Shown one piece after another: positions 51,476 to 61,586 of a stretch of DNA of 64,000 nucleotides. The notes beneath the pieces were generated by a model. That model made no database searches, was not told the origin of the DNA, and was given only the letters and a program-made list of their open reading frames with translations. Position numbers and translations under genes: made by a program. Position 1 is the first letter of the stretch. The number at the start of each line of letters is the position of its first letter. Origin of the DNA: Caulobacter sp. GTDB lineage: Bacteria; Pseudomonadota; Alphaproteobacteria; Caulobacterales; Caulobacteraceae. The stretch lies in the NCBI GenBank assembly GCA_028291055.1, contig JAQGIP010000040.1, positions 1 through 64,000 on the forward strand. The letters run 5' to 3'.

Positions 51476-53419
51476 TCAGACCGAGACCTGGGTCCCCAGT
51501 TCCACCACCCGTCCCGGCGGGATGGCGAAATACACCGTGGGGTCGGAACTGTTGCGACTGAGGAAGGCGAAGATTCGCCACTGCAGGAAGCTGAGCTTGG
51601 AGGTCGGCGAGCGCACCATGCTGCGCCGCCCCAGGAAGAAGGACGTCGCCAGGATGTCGAGCTTCAGCCCCTGGGCGCGGGCCAGCACCAGAGCCCGGGG
51701 CACATTGGGCTGCTCCATGAAGCCGTAGTTGAGGGTCAGCACCCCGAAGTTCTCCGCCATCCGCTCGAAGCGCACCCGCTCCTCGTCCGGCACGCGCGGC
51801 TCGCGGTGGGTGCGCACGGTCAGGATGATGTTGTCGGCATGGAGCACATGGTTGTGCTTGAGGTTGTGCAGCAGGGCCGCCGGGGTCAGCTCCGGCGCCG
51901 ACGACAGGAAGACCGCCGTCCCCGCGATCCGGTGCGCGCGGCCGCTGATGCGGGGCAGGACGTCGGCCAGGGGGATGGCCTGCTCGCGCAGCTTGGCGGC
52001 CACCAGGCCCGTGCCCATGACCCAGGTCGCCATCACCCCAAACAGCACGGCCGCGATGGTGATCGGCAGCCACCCGCCGGTGGGGATCTTCAGCGCATTG
52101 GCGGCCAGGAAGGTGAGGTCGAGCGCCAGCAGCGGGGCGACGAAGGCCACCGCGCCCCACAGCGGCCACTTCCACAGCCGCCGCGCCACGATGAAGGCCA
52201 GGGAGGTGGTCACCACCATGGTCCCCGTCACCGCCAGGCCGTAGGCGTCGCCCAGGGCGGAGGACTGCTTGAACACCACCACCAGGAAGACCACCGCGAT
52301 CGCCAGGATCCAGTTCACCGCCGGCAGGTAGATCTGGCCCGCATGCCGCGCCGAGGTGTTGAGGATGGTCAGGCGCGGCAGGAAGCCCAGCTGCATGGCC
52401 TGTTGCGTCAGGGAGAAGGCGCCGGTGATCACCGCCTGGCTGGCGATGATGGTGGCGGCCATGGCCAGTAGCACCAACGGTACGCGCAGCGCCTCCGGGG
52501 CCATGGTGAAGAACCAGTCCACGTCGCCCAGCGGATGGCCCGCCGCCTGGGCGGTCTTCAGCGCCGACAGCGCCATCGCCCCCTGGCCCAGATAGTTGAG
52601 CGCCAGGCACGGCAGGGCGAAGGCCAGCCACGAGGCCTGGATCGGCCAGCGGCCGAAATGCCCCATGTCGGCGAACAGCGCTTCCGCCCCCGTCACCGTC
52701 AGGAACACCGAGCCCAGCACCATGAAGCCGACCAGCCCGTGATGGACCAGGAAACTGACCGCATAGGTCGGGCTGAGCGCCGCCAGCACGCCGGGCGCGT
52801 CGGGCAGATGCAGCAGGCCCAGGCCCGCCAGGGTCACGAACCACAGCAACATGATCGGCCCGAAGAAGGTGGCGATCCTGGCCGTGCCGCGCGACTGCAC
52901 GAGGAACAGGGCCAGCAGGATGACCAGGCTGGCGCCCAGGATGATCGGCAGAGTGATGTGCGGGCCCAGCACCGGCACCGTGGTCAACCCCTCCACCGCC
53001 GACAGCACCGAGATGGCCGGGGTAATGGCCGCGTCGCCATAGAACAGGGCCGCGCCGCAGACCCCCAGGAAGAAGATCACGCGGGTGCGCCGCCCGGTGG
53101 CCCGCTCGGCCAGCGCCATCAGCGACAGCACCCCGCCCTCCCCGTCGTTGTCGGCCCGCATCAGGAAGAGGACGTATTTGACCGTGACCACCAGGATCAG
53201 CGCCCACAGCGCCAGCGACACCACGCCCAGGATGGTCGCCGCCACCACCGGCCCATGCGCCGCCTGCTGCAGCGCCAGCCGGAAGGCATAGAGGGGGCTG
53301 GTGCCGATATCGCCGAACACCACTCCCACCGACCCGATGGCCAGGGCCCAGAAGCCGGTCTTGTGCGCCGCCGACACGGTCTTGGCGGTTGGGGCGGGTG
53401 GGACTGTATGGGCGTTCAC
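51476..53419 (-). CDS. kup: Low-affinity potassium transporter Kup
   Basis: Kup is a potassium/proton symporter used at low pH or hyperosmotic conditions. The 647-residue protein has about 12 transmembrane helices and the family N-terminus ALAIGSVGVVFGDIGTSPLYA, then FLMRADNDGEGGVLSLMALA, and a cytosolic C-terminal domain. Many Kup proteins carry this; the C-terminal half is unremarkable. It starts at 53419 and its promoter region contains tRNA-Arg transcribed the same way. Confidence 0.95.
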   Translation of the reverse strand: MNAHTVPPAPTAKTVSAAHKTGFWALAIGSVGVVFGDIGTSPLYAFRLALQQAAHGPVVAATILGVVSLALWALILVVTVKYVLFLMRADNDGEGGVLSLMALAERATGRRTRVIFFLGVCGAALFYGDAAITPAISVLSAVEGLTTVPVLGPHITLPIILGASLVILLALFLVQSRGTARIATFFGPIMLLWFVTLAGLGLLHLPDAPGVLAALSPTYAVSFLVHHGLVGFMVLGSVFLTVTGAEALFADMGHFGRWPIQASWLAFALPCLALNYLGQGAMALSALKTAQAAGHPLGDVDWFFTMAPEALRVPLVLLAMAATIIASQAVITGAFSLTQQAMQLGFLPRLTILNTSARHAGQIYLPAVNWILAIAVVFLVVVFKQSSALGDAYGLAVTGTMVVTTSLAFIVARRLWKWPLWGAVAFVAPLLALDLTFLAANALKIPTGGWLPITIAAVLFGVMATWVMGTGLVAAKLREQAIPLADVLPRISGRAHRIAGTAVFLSSAPELTPAALLHNLKHNHVLHADNIILTVRTHREPRVPDEERVRFERMAENFGVLTLNYGFMEQPNVPRALVLARAQGLKLDILATSFFLGRRSMVRSPTSKLSFLQWRIFAFLSRNSSDPTVYFAIPPGRVVELGTQVSV

Positions 53420-53487
53420 GGCAAAGGCTCCGGCGATGGAGACCGGGCCTATCAGCGGGCCGCATAAAGAAGCGATGTGGTTGGTAG

Positions 53488-53564
53488 TGGCGACCCAGGA
53501 GGGACTCGAACCCCCGACCTCCGCTTTAGGAAAGCGCTGCTCTATCCGGCTGAGCTACTGGGTC
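53488..53564 (-). tRNA. trnR: tRNA-Arg (CCU anticodon)
   Basis: The minus strand gives acceptor GACCCAG/CTGGGTC, D arm GCTC...GAGC, anticodon loop TTCCTAA (anticodon CCT) and T arm with GGTTCGAGTCC, with encoded CCA. The first pair of the anticodon stem is a G-G mismatch, a small oddity. It lies 68 bases upstream of the kup start and is read in the same direction. Confidence 0.93.
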
Positions 53565-53613
53565 GCATGGGGCGGGTGATAGCGGCCTGGGGCCAGCACG
53601 GGAAGAGACTCGT

Positions 53614-54051
53614 TCAGACACCAGCCGGTACCAACTCCCGCACCTCCACGCTGACGGCCTCCCCCGGGCCGCTCTTGCGGATCATCAGGAAGCGGCCTGA
53701 GCCGGCAAGCGGGATTATCCAGCTGCCTTCCACCTCGTCGGCTTCCGGGCTGACGTGGCCGCTGTAGGAGATGCGCGCGGTGTAGCCCGAGGCGACCACA
53801 TAGGGAGCGGTCCTGAGATAGGTCTTGGTGAACCATACCGAGCGGCCGTTCCTGGCGCCGCTGATTGTCGCGACGAGGGGCTGTCCCTTCGCGGCGCCCT
53901 GCCTCCCCGTTTCCTCGACTTCACCGATGATGACGCCGCCCACGTCGCTGATGGTGGCGACAAAGTCCGGCCCCAGCGTCTGGCGGGCATAGCTGTACTA
54001 GCCATGCCACACACCGGACAGATCGGGGTCGGAGGAAGCCTCGTCGCTCAT
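53614..54051 (-). pseudogene. Small protein gene broken by a TAG nonsense codon
   Basis: On the minus strand the frame from the ATG at 54051 reads [17 protein letters not shown], then TAG (54000-53998), then [19 protein letters not shown] and continues open to the stop at 53614: GSWIIPLAGSGRFLMIRKS. Removing one change, TAG to CAG (Gln), would restore a 145-residue protein with a start motif LSGVWxGxYSYxR shared by small beta-sandwich proteins. The remaining frame downstream of the stop also has its own possible start. A sequencing error or suppressor readthrough cannot be ruled out. Confidence 0.7.
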
Positions 54052-54131
54052 CGTCCAAGAGTATGCGCGCCGTCCGGCCAGCCGCAATGCTGCGTGGCCA
54101 ACTGCTCGACATCGCCCGCCCCTCCTCTATC

Positions 54132-55457
54132 GTGACGCCGCAAATCGGGGGTGCGTCGTTGGGTGTCTTCAGGCCGCTACGGCTGATCTATGTGCAGGTG
54201 TTGATCGCCGTGGCGCTCGGCGTGCTGGTCGGCGCCCTGTGGCCCGAGGTCGGCGTACAGCTGAAACCGCTGAGCGACGGCTTCATCAAGCTGATCAAGA
54301 TGATCATCGGCCCGGTGATCTTCTGCACCGTGGCGGTGGGCGTGGCTCACATGAGCGACCTCGCCCGGTTCGGGCGGGTGGGCGCCAAGACGCTGATCTA
54401 CTTCGAGGTCGTCTCGACTCTGGCGCTCGGCGTGGGCCTGCTGGTCGGCGAGCTGGTCCAGCCGGGCCGCGGCTTCAACGCCAATGTCGCCGCCCTCGAC
54501 CCCAAGATCGCCGCCGACTACCTGGCCAAGGCCCACCACGCCCAGAGCCTGACCGACTACTTGCTCAACATCATCCCCGACACCTTCCTGGCCCCCTTCG
54601 CCGACGGCAACCTGCTGCAGGTGCTGCTGATCGCCATCCTCACCGGCTTCGGCTGCTCGCGCCTGGGCGTGGCGGGCGAGAAGGTCGCCGAGACCATCGA
54701 GAAGGCGGGTGAGCTCTTCTTCTCCATCATCAACATCCTGGTGAAGCTGGCCCCGGTCGGCGCCTTCGCGGCCATGGGCTTCACCATCGGCAAGTTCGGC
54801 CTGGTGGTGCTGCTGAAGCTGGGCGCCCTGGTAGCCACCTTCTACCTGACCTCCATCCTCTTCGTGGTGGTGGTGCTGGGCGTCATCGCCCGGATGTCCG
54901 GCTTCTCGATCTTCCGCTTCGTGGCCTATATCCGCGAGGAACTGCTGATCGTGCTGGGCACGTCGTCGTCGGAGACGGTGCTGCCCCAGATGATGCGCCG
55001 GCTGGTCACGCTGGGCGCCGGCAAGGGCACCGTCGGCTTGGTCATCCCCACCGGCTACAGCTTCAACCTCGACGGCACCAACATCTACATGACCCTGGCC
55101 ACCCTCTTCCTGGCCCAGGCGACCAACACCCATCTCTCGTGGGTGCAGATGGCCACCCTGCTGGGCGTGGCCATGCTCACCTCCAAGGGCGCCAGCGGCG
55201 TCACCGGCGCGGGCTTCATCACCCTGGCCGCCACCCTGGCCGTGGTCCCCGATATCCCCATCGTGGCCCTGGCCATCCTGGTCGGCGTCGACCGCTTCAT
55301 GAGCGAGTGCCGCGCGCTGACCAATCTGGTCGGCAATGGGGTGGCGACCCTGGTCATCGCGCGCTGGGAAAAGGACCTGGACGTGGAGGTATTGGACAGG
55401 GAACTGAAGCAGGGACCCAAGCCGCTGGTCGCCTTGCCGGTCCCGGAAGCCGCCTAG
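54132..55457 (+). CDS. dctA: C4-dicarboxylate/amino acid:cation symporter
   Basis: The 441-residue protein has eight or so transmembrane helices and family motifs: [21 protein letters not shown], the hairpin loop with [17 protein letters not shown], and [20 protein letters not shown] with the substrate-binding LDGT and the later [14 protein letters not shown]. These are the DAACS family; DctA-type C4-dicarboxylate use is likely. The start is uncertain: GTG 54132 is taken, but an upstream ATG at 54063 is in frame. Its stop overlaps that of the convergent rpoH gene by four bases. Confidence 0.92.
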   Translation: MTPQIGGASLGVFRPLRLIYVQVLIAVALGVLVGALWPEVGVQLKPLSDGFIKLIKMIIGPVIFCTVAVGVAHMSDLARFGRVGAKTLIYFEVVSTLALGVGLLVGELVQPGRGFNANVAALDPKIAADYLAKAHHAQSLTDYLLNIIPDTFLAPFADGNLLQVLLIAILTGFGCSRLGVAGEKVAETIEKAGELFFSIINILVKLAPVGAFAAMGFTIGKFGLVVLLKLGALVATFYLTSILFVVVVLGVIARMSGFSIFRFVAYIREELLIVLGTSSSETVLPQMMRRLVTLGAGKGTVGLVIPTGYSFNLDGTNIYMTLATLFLAQATNTHLSWVQMATLLGVAMLTSKGASGVTGAGFITLAATLAVVPDIPIVALAILVGVDRFMSECRALTNLVGNGVATLVIARWEKDLDVEVLDRELKQGPKPLVALPVPEAA

Positions 55458-56344
55458 ACGATCCCGGCCTCCACCGGATCGCCGACCTCCGCCACCACGG
55501 CGGCCTTGATCTTGGCCAGGGCCGCGCCCTCGATCTGGCGCACGCGCTCCTTGGAGACGCCCAGCCTTGCGCCGATCACCTCCAGGGTCTCGGGCTCGTC
55601 CGACAGCCGCCGGCGGCGCACGATCTCCAGCTCGCGGGGGTTAAGCCCGGTGAGCGCGCGGGCCAGCACGCCTTCGCGCACGGCGGCGTCATGCACCCCC
55701 ATGACGATCTCGTCCTGCAGCGGCGCGTCGCTCTCCAAGGTGTCCTCCCAGCTCATGTCAGCCGCCTCGCCGACGGGTGCGTTCAGCGAACGGTCACCGG
55801 CCGACAGCCGCGCGGCCATGGCCGCCACGTCGTCTTCGCTCACCCCGAGGTCCGCCGCAATGGCCACCCGGGCGGCCGGGCTCAGCCGCCCGTCGAGGTC
55901 GCCCAGCCGGGCGCGCAGCCGGCGCAGGTTGAAGAACAGCGTCTTGCCCGAGGCCGTGGTGCCGGTGCGCACGATCGACCAGTTGCGCAGCACATAGTCC
56001 TGCATGGCCGCGCGCACCCACCAGCCGGCATAGGTGGAAAACCGCACCTCGCGCTCCGGATCGAAGCGGGCGGCGGCCTGCATCAGGCCCACCGCGCCCT
56101 CCTGCACCAGGTCGCCCATCGGCAGGCCATAGAGTGTGAAGCGCCGCGCCAGGGCGATCACCAGCCGCATATAGGCGTGGGTCAGCTCATGCAGAGCGGC
56201 TTCGTCGCCGCCGTCGCGCCAGCGGACGGCCAGGGAGCGCTCCTCGTCGGCCGGCAACAGGCGCGCCCCCATGGCCCTGGCCATGAAGCGCCGTTCGCCC
56301 GCCAGGCCCGCATCGATACCCGTACTCGCCATGACACATCCCAT
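55454..56344 (-). CDS. rpoH: Sigma-32 family RNA polymerase sigma factor
   Basis: The 296-residue protein has region 2 ([29 protein letters not shown]), region 2.4 ([22 protein letters not shown]), an RpoH box-like [12 protein letters not shown] (residues 135-147) and region 4 ([39 protein letters not shown]). It therefore belongs to the RpoH group. Divergence in region 1 and 3 from the usual RpoH suggests a second paralogue (RpoH2-like, often used against oxidative or photooxidative stress in alphaproteobacteria), which is an inference. It converges with dctA. Confidence 0.9.
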   Translation of the reverse strand: MGCVMASTGIDAGLAGERRFMARAMGARLLPADEERSLAVRWRDGGDEAALHELTHAYMRLVIALARRFTLYGLPMGDLVQEGAVGLMQAAARFDPEREVRFSTYAGWWVRAAMQDYVLRNWSIVRTGTTASGKTLFFNLRRLRARLGDLDGRLSPAARVAIAADLGVSEDDVAAMAARLSAGDRSLNAPVGEAADMSWEDTLESDAPLQDEIVMGVHDAAVREGVLARALTGLNPRELEIVRRRRLSDEPETLEVIGARLGVSKERVRQIEGAALAKIKAAVVAEVGDPVEAGIV

Positions 56345-56439
56345 GCCCCGTGCCGGGGCGTACGCGGCGGCGGCGGCCTCGGATCACACGTTCGGCGATT
56401 TCAGGTTGCATGTGGGTGGCCAAGGCCCCCCCGGCAACG

Positions 56440-57267
56440 TCAGTTTGCCCGCGCTCCGTAGCGGACACTCGCGGACGCATCGACAAGCTTGATGTGATCG
56501 CCCGGCGCATGGACGGAATTTACGTAGACGGTCCAGTCACTGCCACCTTCGCCCGCCAGCAGCACGATACGCGCACCGGGTTCGTTCGCATCGGCCGCGC
56601 GCCAGCTTCCGCTGACCGGGGCGCCGCCGGGTTGGATTTGCCAGACGTAGGTTCCGTCTGAATTGACCTGCAAGGCCTGACCGAGGCCCGCGCCGCCCTC
56701 TTCCTGGCGATAGACGTAACCATCGGGCCGGGCATTGTCGACGGTGGCGCCCGCGACAGCGAGGTTCCAACGGCCCATGAACCACTCTGCCGGCTTCGTA
56801 TCCACGTGCGCGGCATTGACCAGCCGGATTAGGTCGACCCGTTCCCAGATCTCGCCGTTATCCTGGGGAAAGTCAGCGCTCGGCGCGGCCATGATCTGCG
56901 CCTGGGTGTAGCCGGGGCTGGTTTCCTTGGGCGGCGTTATGATCGTGCCCCGATGGTGGGTGGGCATGTCGGGGCCGGTCTGGAACTCTACCTCGGCGCC
57001 CACCGTCAGCTGAGATGGATCGGCGGCGCTCTCCTGCTCATTGGCGCCGCCGCTATCCGCGGAAGGCCCACCGCTTTGCACCTGTTGCGGGCTGTGTGAG
57101 CTCGGCCCGCAACCACTCAACGCAAGACAGAGGGGCAGCGCGACTGGAAGCGCGATGATGATCGCCATCAGGGCGCTGCGTCCATGGCGCCTTGGGCCGC
57201 GGGCCGCGCTATCGACAGGCGGCAGGCGCGCCGCCACGGCGGCAAGATTGTCTGTGTCTAACGCCAT
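56440..57267 (-). CDS. Hypothetical envelope protein with a lipoprotein-like segment
   Basis: The 275-residue protein has an N-terminal cytosolic part, a hydrophobic segment (ALMAIIIALPVALPLCLALS), then LSGCGPSS, a lipobox-like motif. It could be an N-terminally extended lipoprotein, or the start may be nearer the hydrophobic segment. The rest is soluble with a Ser/Gly-rich linker, a region with VEFQTGPDMPTHHRGTIITP and a beta-rich domain (NARPDGYVYRQEEGG, QVNSDGTYVWQIQPGG). A beta-sandwich with the layout of small bacterial domains with SGSW is possible. No family recognised. Confidence 0.65.
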   Translation of the reverse strand: MALDTDNLAAVAARLPPVDSAARGPRRHGRSALMAIIIALPVALPLCLALSGCGPSSHSPQQVQSGGPSADSGGANEQESAADPSQLTVGAEVEFQTGPDMPTHHRGTIITPPKETSPGYTQAQIMAAPSADFPQDNGEIWERVDLIRLVNAAHVDTKPAEWFMGRWNLAVAGATVDNARPDGYVYRQEEGGAGLGQALQVNSDGTYVWQIQPGGAPVSGSWRAADANEPGARIVLLAGEGGSDWTVYVNSVHAPGDHIKLVDASASVRYGARAN

Positions 57268-57382
57268 GTCATGCCCCCCACGCGCCTCATTGCGACCTGG
57301 GTCTCACGGCCTCGACCCGGACGCAATGCACTCCGCCCACGCCCGACATTGCCGGCGACCCGCTCTCCACGTGAAAACAGCC

Positions 57383-57416
57383 AAAAGAAAACGCCCCGGC
57401 GGTGAGGCCGGGGCGC
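57383..57416 (-). terminator. Intrinsic terminator after cdnL
   Basis: On the minus strand GCGCCCCGGCC pairs with GGCCGGGGCG-like arms across a short loop (57392-57415), followed by TTTTCTTTTGG. It is 30 bases past the cdnL stop and is a strong rho-independent terminator. Confidence 0.9.
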
Positions 57417-57445
57417 TTCAAATCGTCAGGCGAAAGGCCTTAAGC

Positions 57446-57949
57446 CTAAGCCGCCTTCTGCAGCGACTTGGTCAGAATGCCGATGGCGGCTTCGCGGTCG
57501 ATGCGTTCGATGGCGGCGACTTCGCGGGCCATGCGGTCCAGGGCCGACTCATAGAGCTGGCGCTCGGAGTAGGACTGTTCCGGCTGGTTGTCGGCGCGGT
57601 GCAGGTCACGCACCACTTCGGCGATGGAGATCAGGTCGCCGGAGTTGATCTTGGCTTCGTATTCCTGGGCCCGGCGCGACCACATGGTGCGCTTGACGCG
57701 GGCGCGGCCCTTCAGGGTGGTCAGCGCCTGGCTCACGGTGTTGCCGGCGGCCAGCGAACGCAGGCCCGAGGTGACGGCCTTCTTGGTCGGCACGCGCAGG
57801 GTCATCTTCTCATGATCGAAAGTGATGACGTAGACCTCGAGAGACATGCCGGCCACTTCCTGGGTCTCGACCGCCTTGATCGTCCCCACGCCATGGGCGG
57901 GGTACACCACGTGATCGCCAACGGAAAATTCCAGACCGGTCTTGCTCAT
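57446..57949 (-). CDS. cdnL: CdnL/CarD family transcription regulator
   Basis: CarD-type proteins bind RNA polymerase beta and stabilise promoter open complexes, notably at rRNA and growth genes. The start at 57949 gives MSKTGLEFSVGDHVVYPAHG and 167 residues; a longer upstream frame is rejected. The N-terminal Tudor-like RNA polymerase-interacting domain (VVYPAHGVGTIKAVETQEVAG) is followed by the helical DNA-binding C-terminus with VKRTMWSRRAQEYEAKINSGDL. It is preceded by a 293-base gap with no gene, which likely holds its promoter. Confidence 0.95.
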   Translation of the reverse strand: MSKTGLEFSVGDHVVYPAHGVGTIKAVETQEVAGMSLEVYVITFDHEKMTLRVPTKKAVTSGLRSLAAGNTVSQALTTLKGRARVKRTMWSRRAQEYEAKINSGDLISIAEVVRDLHRADNQPEQSYSERQLYESALDRMAREVAAIERIDREAAIGILTKSLQKAA

Positions 57950-58242
57950 CGCTCGTCCTTCTCTTGTTGACGCCTGAAAGTCCCATCCACCGACGGCAAA
58001 AGGCTCCCCGTCCGCGGAAGGACGCGGGGCCAAGCCGACAGATTTGATAAGACCTCTAGGACACCCTTCGCCTTTTGTAGGCGGGCCGCTGGTGCGGCAT
58101 TCGCTTCACATGAGGCGTGTCGGTCTGGGCAAGCCACAACCGCCACGTCGACAGCGACAATATCACAAAAATGAACGCAAAGAAAGGTTTGCGACAACCC
58201 AACCCCAGCGGTGGGGATTCATGACCGCCAGTCGGTGACGGC

Positions 58243-58584
58243 CTAGTTGCCGCGCCCGGGCTTGTCGCTGAAGTACTTCTCGAACTTGCCGGTCTCGCGC
58301 TCGAAGGCTTCAGCGTCCTCCGGGGGCTTGCCCTTGACCGTGATGTTTGGCCACACCTTGGCGTATTCCGAATTGACCTTCAGCCACTTGCCGTCGGGCT
58401 CGTCTTCCGTGTCCGGCTTGATCGCGTCGACCGGGCATTCGGGCTCGCAGACGCCGCAGTCGATGCATTCGTCCGGACTGATCGCCAGGAAGTTCTCGCC
58501 TTCGTAGAAGCAGTCGACGGGACAGACCTCGACGCAGTCCATGAACTTACATTTTACGCAGGCGTCGGTGACGATGTAGGTCAT
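58243..58584 (-). CDS. fdxA: 7Fe ferredoxin FdxA
   Basis: The start at 58584 gives [20 protein letters not shown] and 113 residues. Two clusters are expected: cysteines in [18 protein letters not shown] (3Fe-4S and 4Fe-4S) and [16 protein letters not shown] (4Fe-4S). The C-terminal extension of about 50 residues is typical of the Azotobacter-type 7Fe ferredoxin. It is an electron carrier for several reductases. It belongs to the helicase-S4-ferredoxin run on the minus strand, with cdnL further on. Confidence 0.96.
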   Translation of the reverse strand: MTYIVTDACVKCKFMDCVEVCPVDCFYEGENFLAISPDECIDCGVCEPECPVDAIKPDTEDEPDGKWLKVNSEYAKVWPNITVKGKPPEDAEAFERETGKFEKYFSDKPGRGN

Positions 58585-58646
58585 GGCTTGAGGCAGGTCT
58601 CGAAGGTTCGCGCGCCCGCATTGGTGGTCCGGCGCGGGCGTGTTTT

Positions 58647-58988
58647 TCAGTCCGCGGGGCCGGATGTCAATGGCGCCGCCCCCGAGGAATTCTCCAAGGC
58701 CGAATAGAGACCCCGCGCTTCCGGCGCCGGACCGCGCCGCTCGCCCAGCGCTTCCACCTTCACGGCGATCAGCCGGCCACCCAGCGCGAAGACCAGTCCG
58801 TCGCCCGGCTTGATGGCCCGCGAGCACTTGTCGAGGCGGGTCTCGCTGGTCCCCCGCGTCATATGCATCCGCCCCCCATCGACGAATTTCGCCGCCAGGG
58901 ACCGGGTCTTGAAGAACCGCGCGCGCCACAGCCACACGTCCACCCTCACCGAGGTCTCGGGGGCGGACGATTCGGGCGCCGGGCTCAT
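58647..58988 (-). CDS. RNA-binding S4 domain protein (Hsp15-like)
   Basis: The 113-residue protein has the S4 motif [29 protein letters not shown], used by Hsp15 and similar proteins to bind ribosomal or stalled-complex RNA. The [27 protein letters not shown] strand follows. Its start overlaps the helicase stop in ATGA (four bases), so the two are coupled. A short tail ([15 protein letters not shown]) is disordered. Confidence 0.9.
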   Translation of the reverse strand: MSPAPESSAPETSVRVDVWLWRARFFKTRSLAAKFVDGGRMHMTRGTSETRLDKCSRAIKPGDGLVFALGGRLIAVKVEALGERRGPAPEARGLYSALENSSGAAPLTSGPAD

Positions 58989-61537
58989 TGCGCAACGGGC
59001 TTGCGCTGGCCGCCCCGGTGGCGGGGACGGTGCTTACGCTTGGAGGGGGTCGTGGGCGCGGGGGCGGTGAACCCGGCCAGCGCCGCGAAGGGCGAGTTGG
59101 GCGGCGGCGGCCTGACCGGGGCCTGGCGGGCGGTAGAACCCGCGCGGCGGCGCCACACCAGCGGCTCGCCGGGAACGGGCCTGCCGGTGGGCGCATAACC
59201 CAGGCCGCGCAGGATGGCGTCGGTGTCGGCCTCGCTCCAGCCCAGCTCTTCACGGGCCGGGTCGGGCAGCACCGACCCCTGTCCCGGCCGCGGATTGGCG
59301 CGCAGCAGGCCGTCCAGCCGCTCCAGCTGCTCCACCGGCACGGCCCGGCGTCCCACGGCGCGCAGGCCCCGCGCCGACAGGGCCGGCGCCAAGGGCGTGG
59401 GGTCCGGCAACAGGCTCACGGCCTGCAACGGCGGCGACCAGCCGCCCCCGGCCAGCGCCTGGGCGAACGACAAGGCCTCGGGCCGCAGCAGACCGGGCAG
59501 ATAGAGACTGTAGGCGCCGATCCGCACGCCCAGGCTCTTCAGGGTGCGCCGCTCCGCCTGGCTCAGCGCCTTCAGGTCGACATCCACCGAGCGCCGGTCC
59601 AGCAGTCCGCCCGCCTCCAGCATCCTGTGGGCGATGCCTCTCGGTAGGCCGCGCACCTTGCCCGACGCCACGGCCGCCTCAAGCTTGCGCAGAGGATACA
59701 ATCGCCGGCCGAACTCCGCCGCCACGAAGGCCTCCAGCCGCCGCGCCGCCCGCTCCCGCGCCGGCGGCGGGCCCAGTTCGCCATAGAGCCTGACCTTGCC
59801 GGCCGGCCCGGCCAAGGCGCCGGCCGCCTCGCCGCGCCACAGGATCACGCCATCAGGGCTGACCGAAAACGCATCGTCCGGCTCGCCCGCGATCCTGCCG
59901 AGACGCCGCGCGATCTCCGGCCCCACCGCCCGCTGGGCCGCGCCGCGCAACGCCTTTTCCTCCAGCGAACTCGCCGCGCGCGCCGGCTGGAAGGAGACGC
60001 CCTTCAGCACACCCACCTCATGGCCCTCGACCGTGACCACGCCATCCTCGGCCACGCCGGCCAGCATCTCGGCCTTCTCGCCCAGCTGGCGCATCAGCAC
60101 GCTGGTGCGCCGGTCGATGAACCGCGCCATCAGCTTCTCGTGCAGGGTGTCCGACAGCCGGTCTTCCAGCCCCCGCGTCTGCGCCATCCAGCCCGACGCG
60201 TCGCGCAGCCAGTCCGGCCGGTTGGCCACATAGGCCAGGGTGCGCACCGAGGCCAACCGGCTCGCCAGGGTGTCGATCTCGCCGTCGGTGCGGTCCAGCC
60301 CCTTGAATTGGCCGGCCATCCAGTCGTCCGGCACCCGGTGCTCGCGACCGGTCAACTGGTCGAACAGGCCGCGCACCAGGCGCATATGCTCCTCGCTGGA
60401 CTGCTTCCTGAAGTCCGGCGTCTGGCAGACCTCCCACAGCGTCTGCAACGCCACCCGGTCGCGGCAGCGGTGGGCGACGTCCGCGTCCTGCGCCATCCGC
60501 CGCAGCATGATTTCATCCAGGCTCTCCGCCGACAGCTTCAGCCCTTCGCGCTCCGGCGTCGCCTGCAGCGACTTGGTCAGGGCCGCCAGGGTGGTGAAGT
60601 CCAGCTTCGGATTACGCCACTCCGCCGCCGTCACCGCGCCGAAGTGGTGCTCCTCAACGGCGGAGATCAGATGCTCGTCCATCTCCTCACAGTCGCCGGT
60701 AACCCCAAAGGTGCCGTCGCGCTTGAACCGCCCGGCCCGCCCGGCGATCTGGCCGACCTCCTGGGGCAGCAGCCAGCGCGTCTTCTTGCCGTCGAATTTC
60801 CGCAGGCCCGCGAAGGCCACATGGTCGACATCCATGTTCAGGCCCATGCCGATGGCGTCCGTCGCCACCAGGAAGTCCACCTCGCCGGACTGGTAGAGGG
60901 CGACCTGCGCGTTGCGGGTGCGGGGGCTCAAGCTACCCATCACCACCGCCGCCCCGCCCCGCTGGCGGCGGATCAGTTCGGCGATGCCATAGACCGCGTC
61001 CGCCGAGAAGGCGACCACCGCCGAGCGGCGCGGCAACCGCGTCAGCTTCTTCGACCCCGAATAGGTCAGCGCCGAGAACCGATCGCGCGTGACGATCTCG
61101 GCGTTGGGCAACAGCCGCCGGATCAGCGGCGCCATGGTCCCCGCCCCCAGCAGCATGGTCTCGTGCTTGCCGCGCGCATGCAGCAGCCGGTGGGTGAAGA
61201 CGTGGCCCCGCTCCGGATCGGCGCAGAGCTGGATCTCGTCCACCGCCAGGAAGTCCACCTCCCGGGTCAGCGGCATGGCCTCCACCGTGCAGACGAAATA
61301 CTGCGGCCGGGGGGGCACGATCTTCTCTTCGCCGGTGATCAGCGCCACTTCGCGCGGCGACTTCAGCTTGCAGATGCGGTCATAGATCTCGCGCGCCAGC
61401 AGCCGCAGCGGCAGGCCGATCATGCCCGACTGATGGCCCAGCATCCGCTCGACGGCCAGGTGGGTCTTGCCGGTATTGGTGGGGCCGAGCACCGCCACCA
61501 GCCGGGCAGGAGCCGTTCCGGAGGGGCGATCACTCAT
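58985..61537 (-). CDS. SUV3-like superfamily 2 RNA helicase
   Basis: The 850-residue protein has the Walker [14 protein letters not shown], a DEIQ-type Walker B ([21 protein letters not shown]), motif III/VI-like region [17 protein letters not shown], and a long C-terminal part with a basic tail ([17 protein letters not shown]). This is the SUV3 branch of DEAD/DEAH-like helicases; the alphaproteobacterial form is thought to work on RNA, as does the mitochondrial one in degradosomes. In this gene order it precedes the S4 protein and fdxA, which is a conserved neighbourhood. Confidence 0.93.
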   Translation of the reverse strand: MSDRPSGTAPARLVAVLGPTNTGKTHLAVERMLGHQSGMIGLPLRLLAREIYDRICKLKSPREVALITGEEKIVPPRPQYFVCTVEAMPLTREVDFLAVDEIQLCADPERGHVFTHRLLHARGKHETMLLGAGTMAPLIRRLLPNAEIVTRDRFSALTYSGSKKLTRLPRRSAVVAFSADAVYGIAELIRRQRGGAAVVMGSLSPRTRNAQVALYQSGEVDFLVATDAIGMGLNMDVDHVAFAGLRKFDGKKTRWLLPQEVGQIAGRAGRFKRDGTFGVTGDCEEMDEHLISAVEEHHFGAVTAAEWRNPKLDFTTLAALTKSLQATPEREGLKLSAESLDEIMLRRMAQDADVAHRCRDRVALQTLWEVCQTPDFRKQSSEEHMRLVRGLFDQLTGREHRVPDDWMAGQFKGLDRTDGEIDTLASRLASVRTLAYVANRPDWLRDASGWMAQTRGLEDRLSDTLHEKLMARFIDRRTSVLMRQLGEKAEMLAGVAEDGVVTVEGHEVGVLKGVSFQPARAASSLEEKALRGAAQRAVGPEIARRLGRIAGEPDDAFSVSPDGVILWRGEAAGALAGPAGKVRLYGELGPPPARERAARRLEAFVAAEFGRRLYPLRKLEAAVASGKVRGLPRGIAHRMLEAGGLLDRRSVDVDLKALSQAERRTLKSLGVRIGAYSLYLPGLLRPEALSFAQALAGGGWSPPLQAVSLLPDPTPLAPALSARGLRAVGRRAVPVEQLERLDGLLRANPRPGQGSVLPDPAREELGWSEADTDAILRGLGYAPTGRPVPGEPLVWRRRAGSTARQAPVRPPPPNSPFAALAGFTAPAPTTPSKRKHRPRHRGGQRKPVAQ

Positions 61538-61586
61538 ACATTGAAGGTGGGGCGGGATTCGCCCTCAGGCAAGCGCCGCCGCGGTG

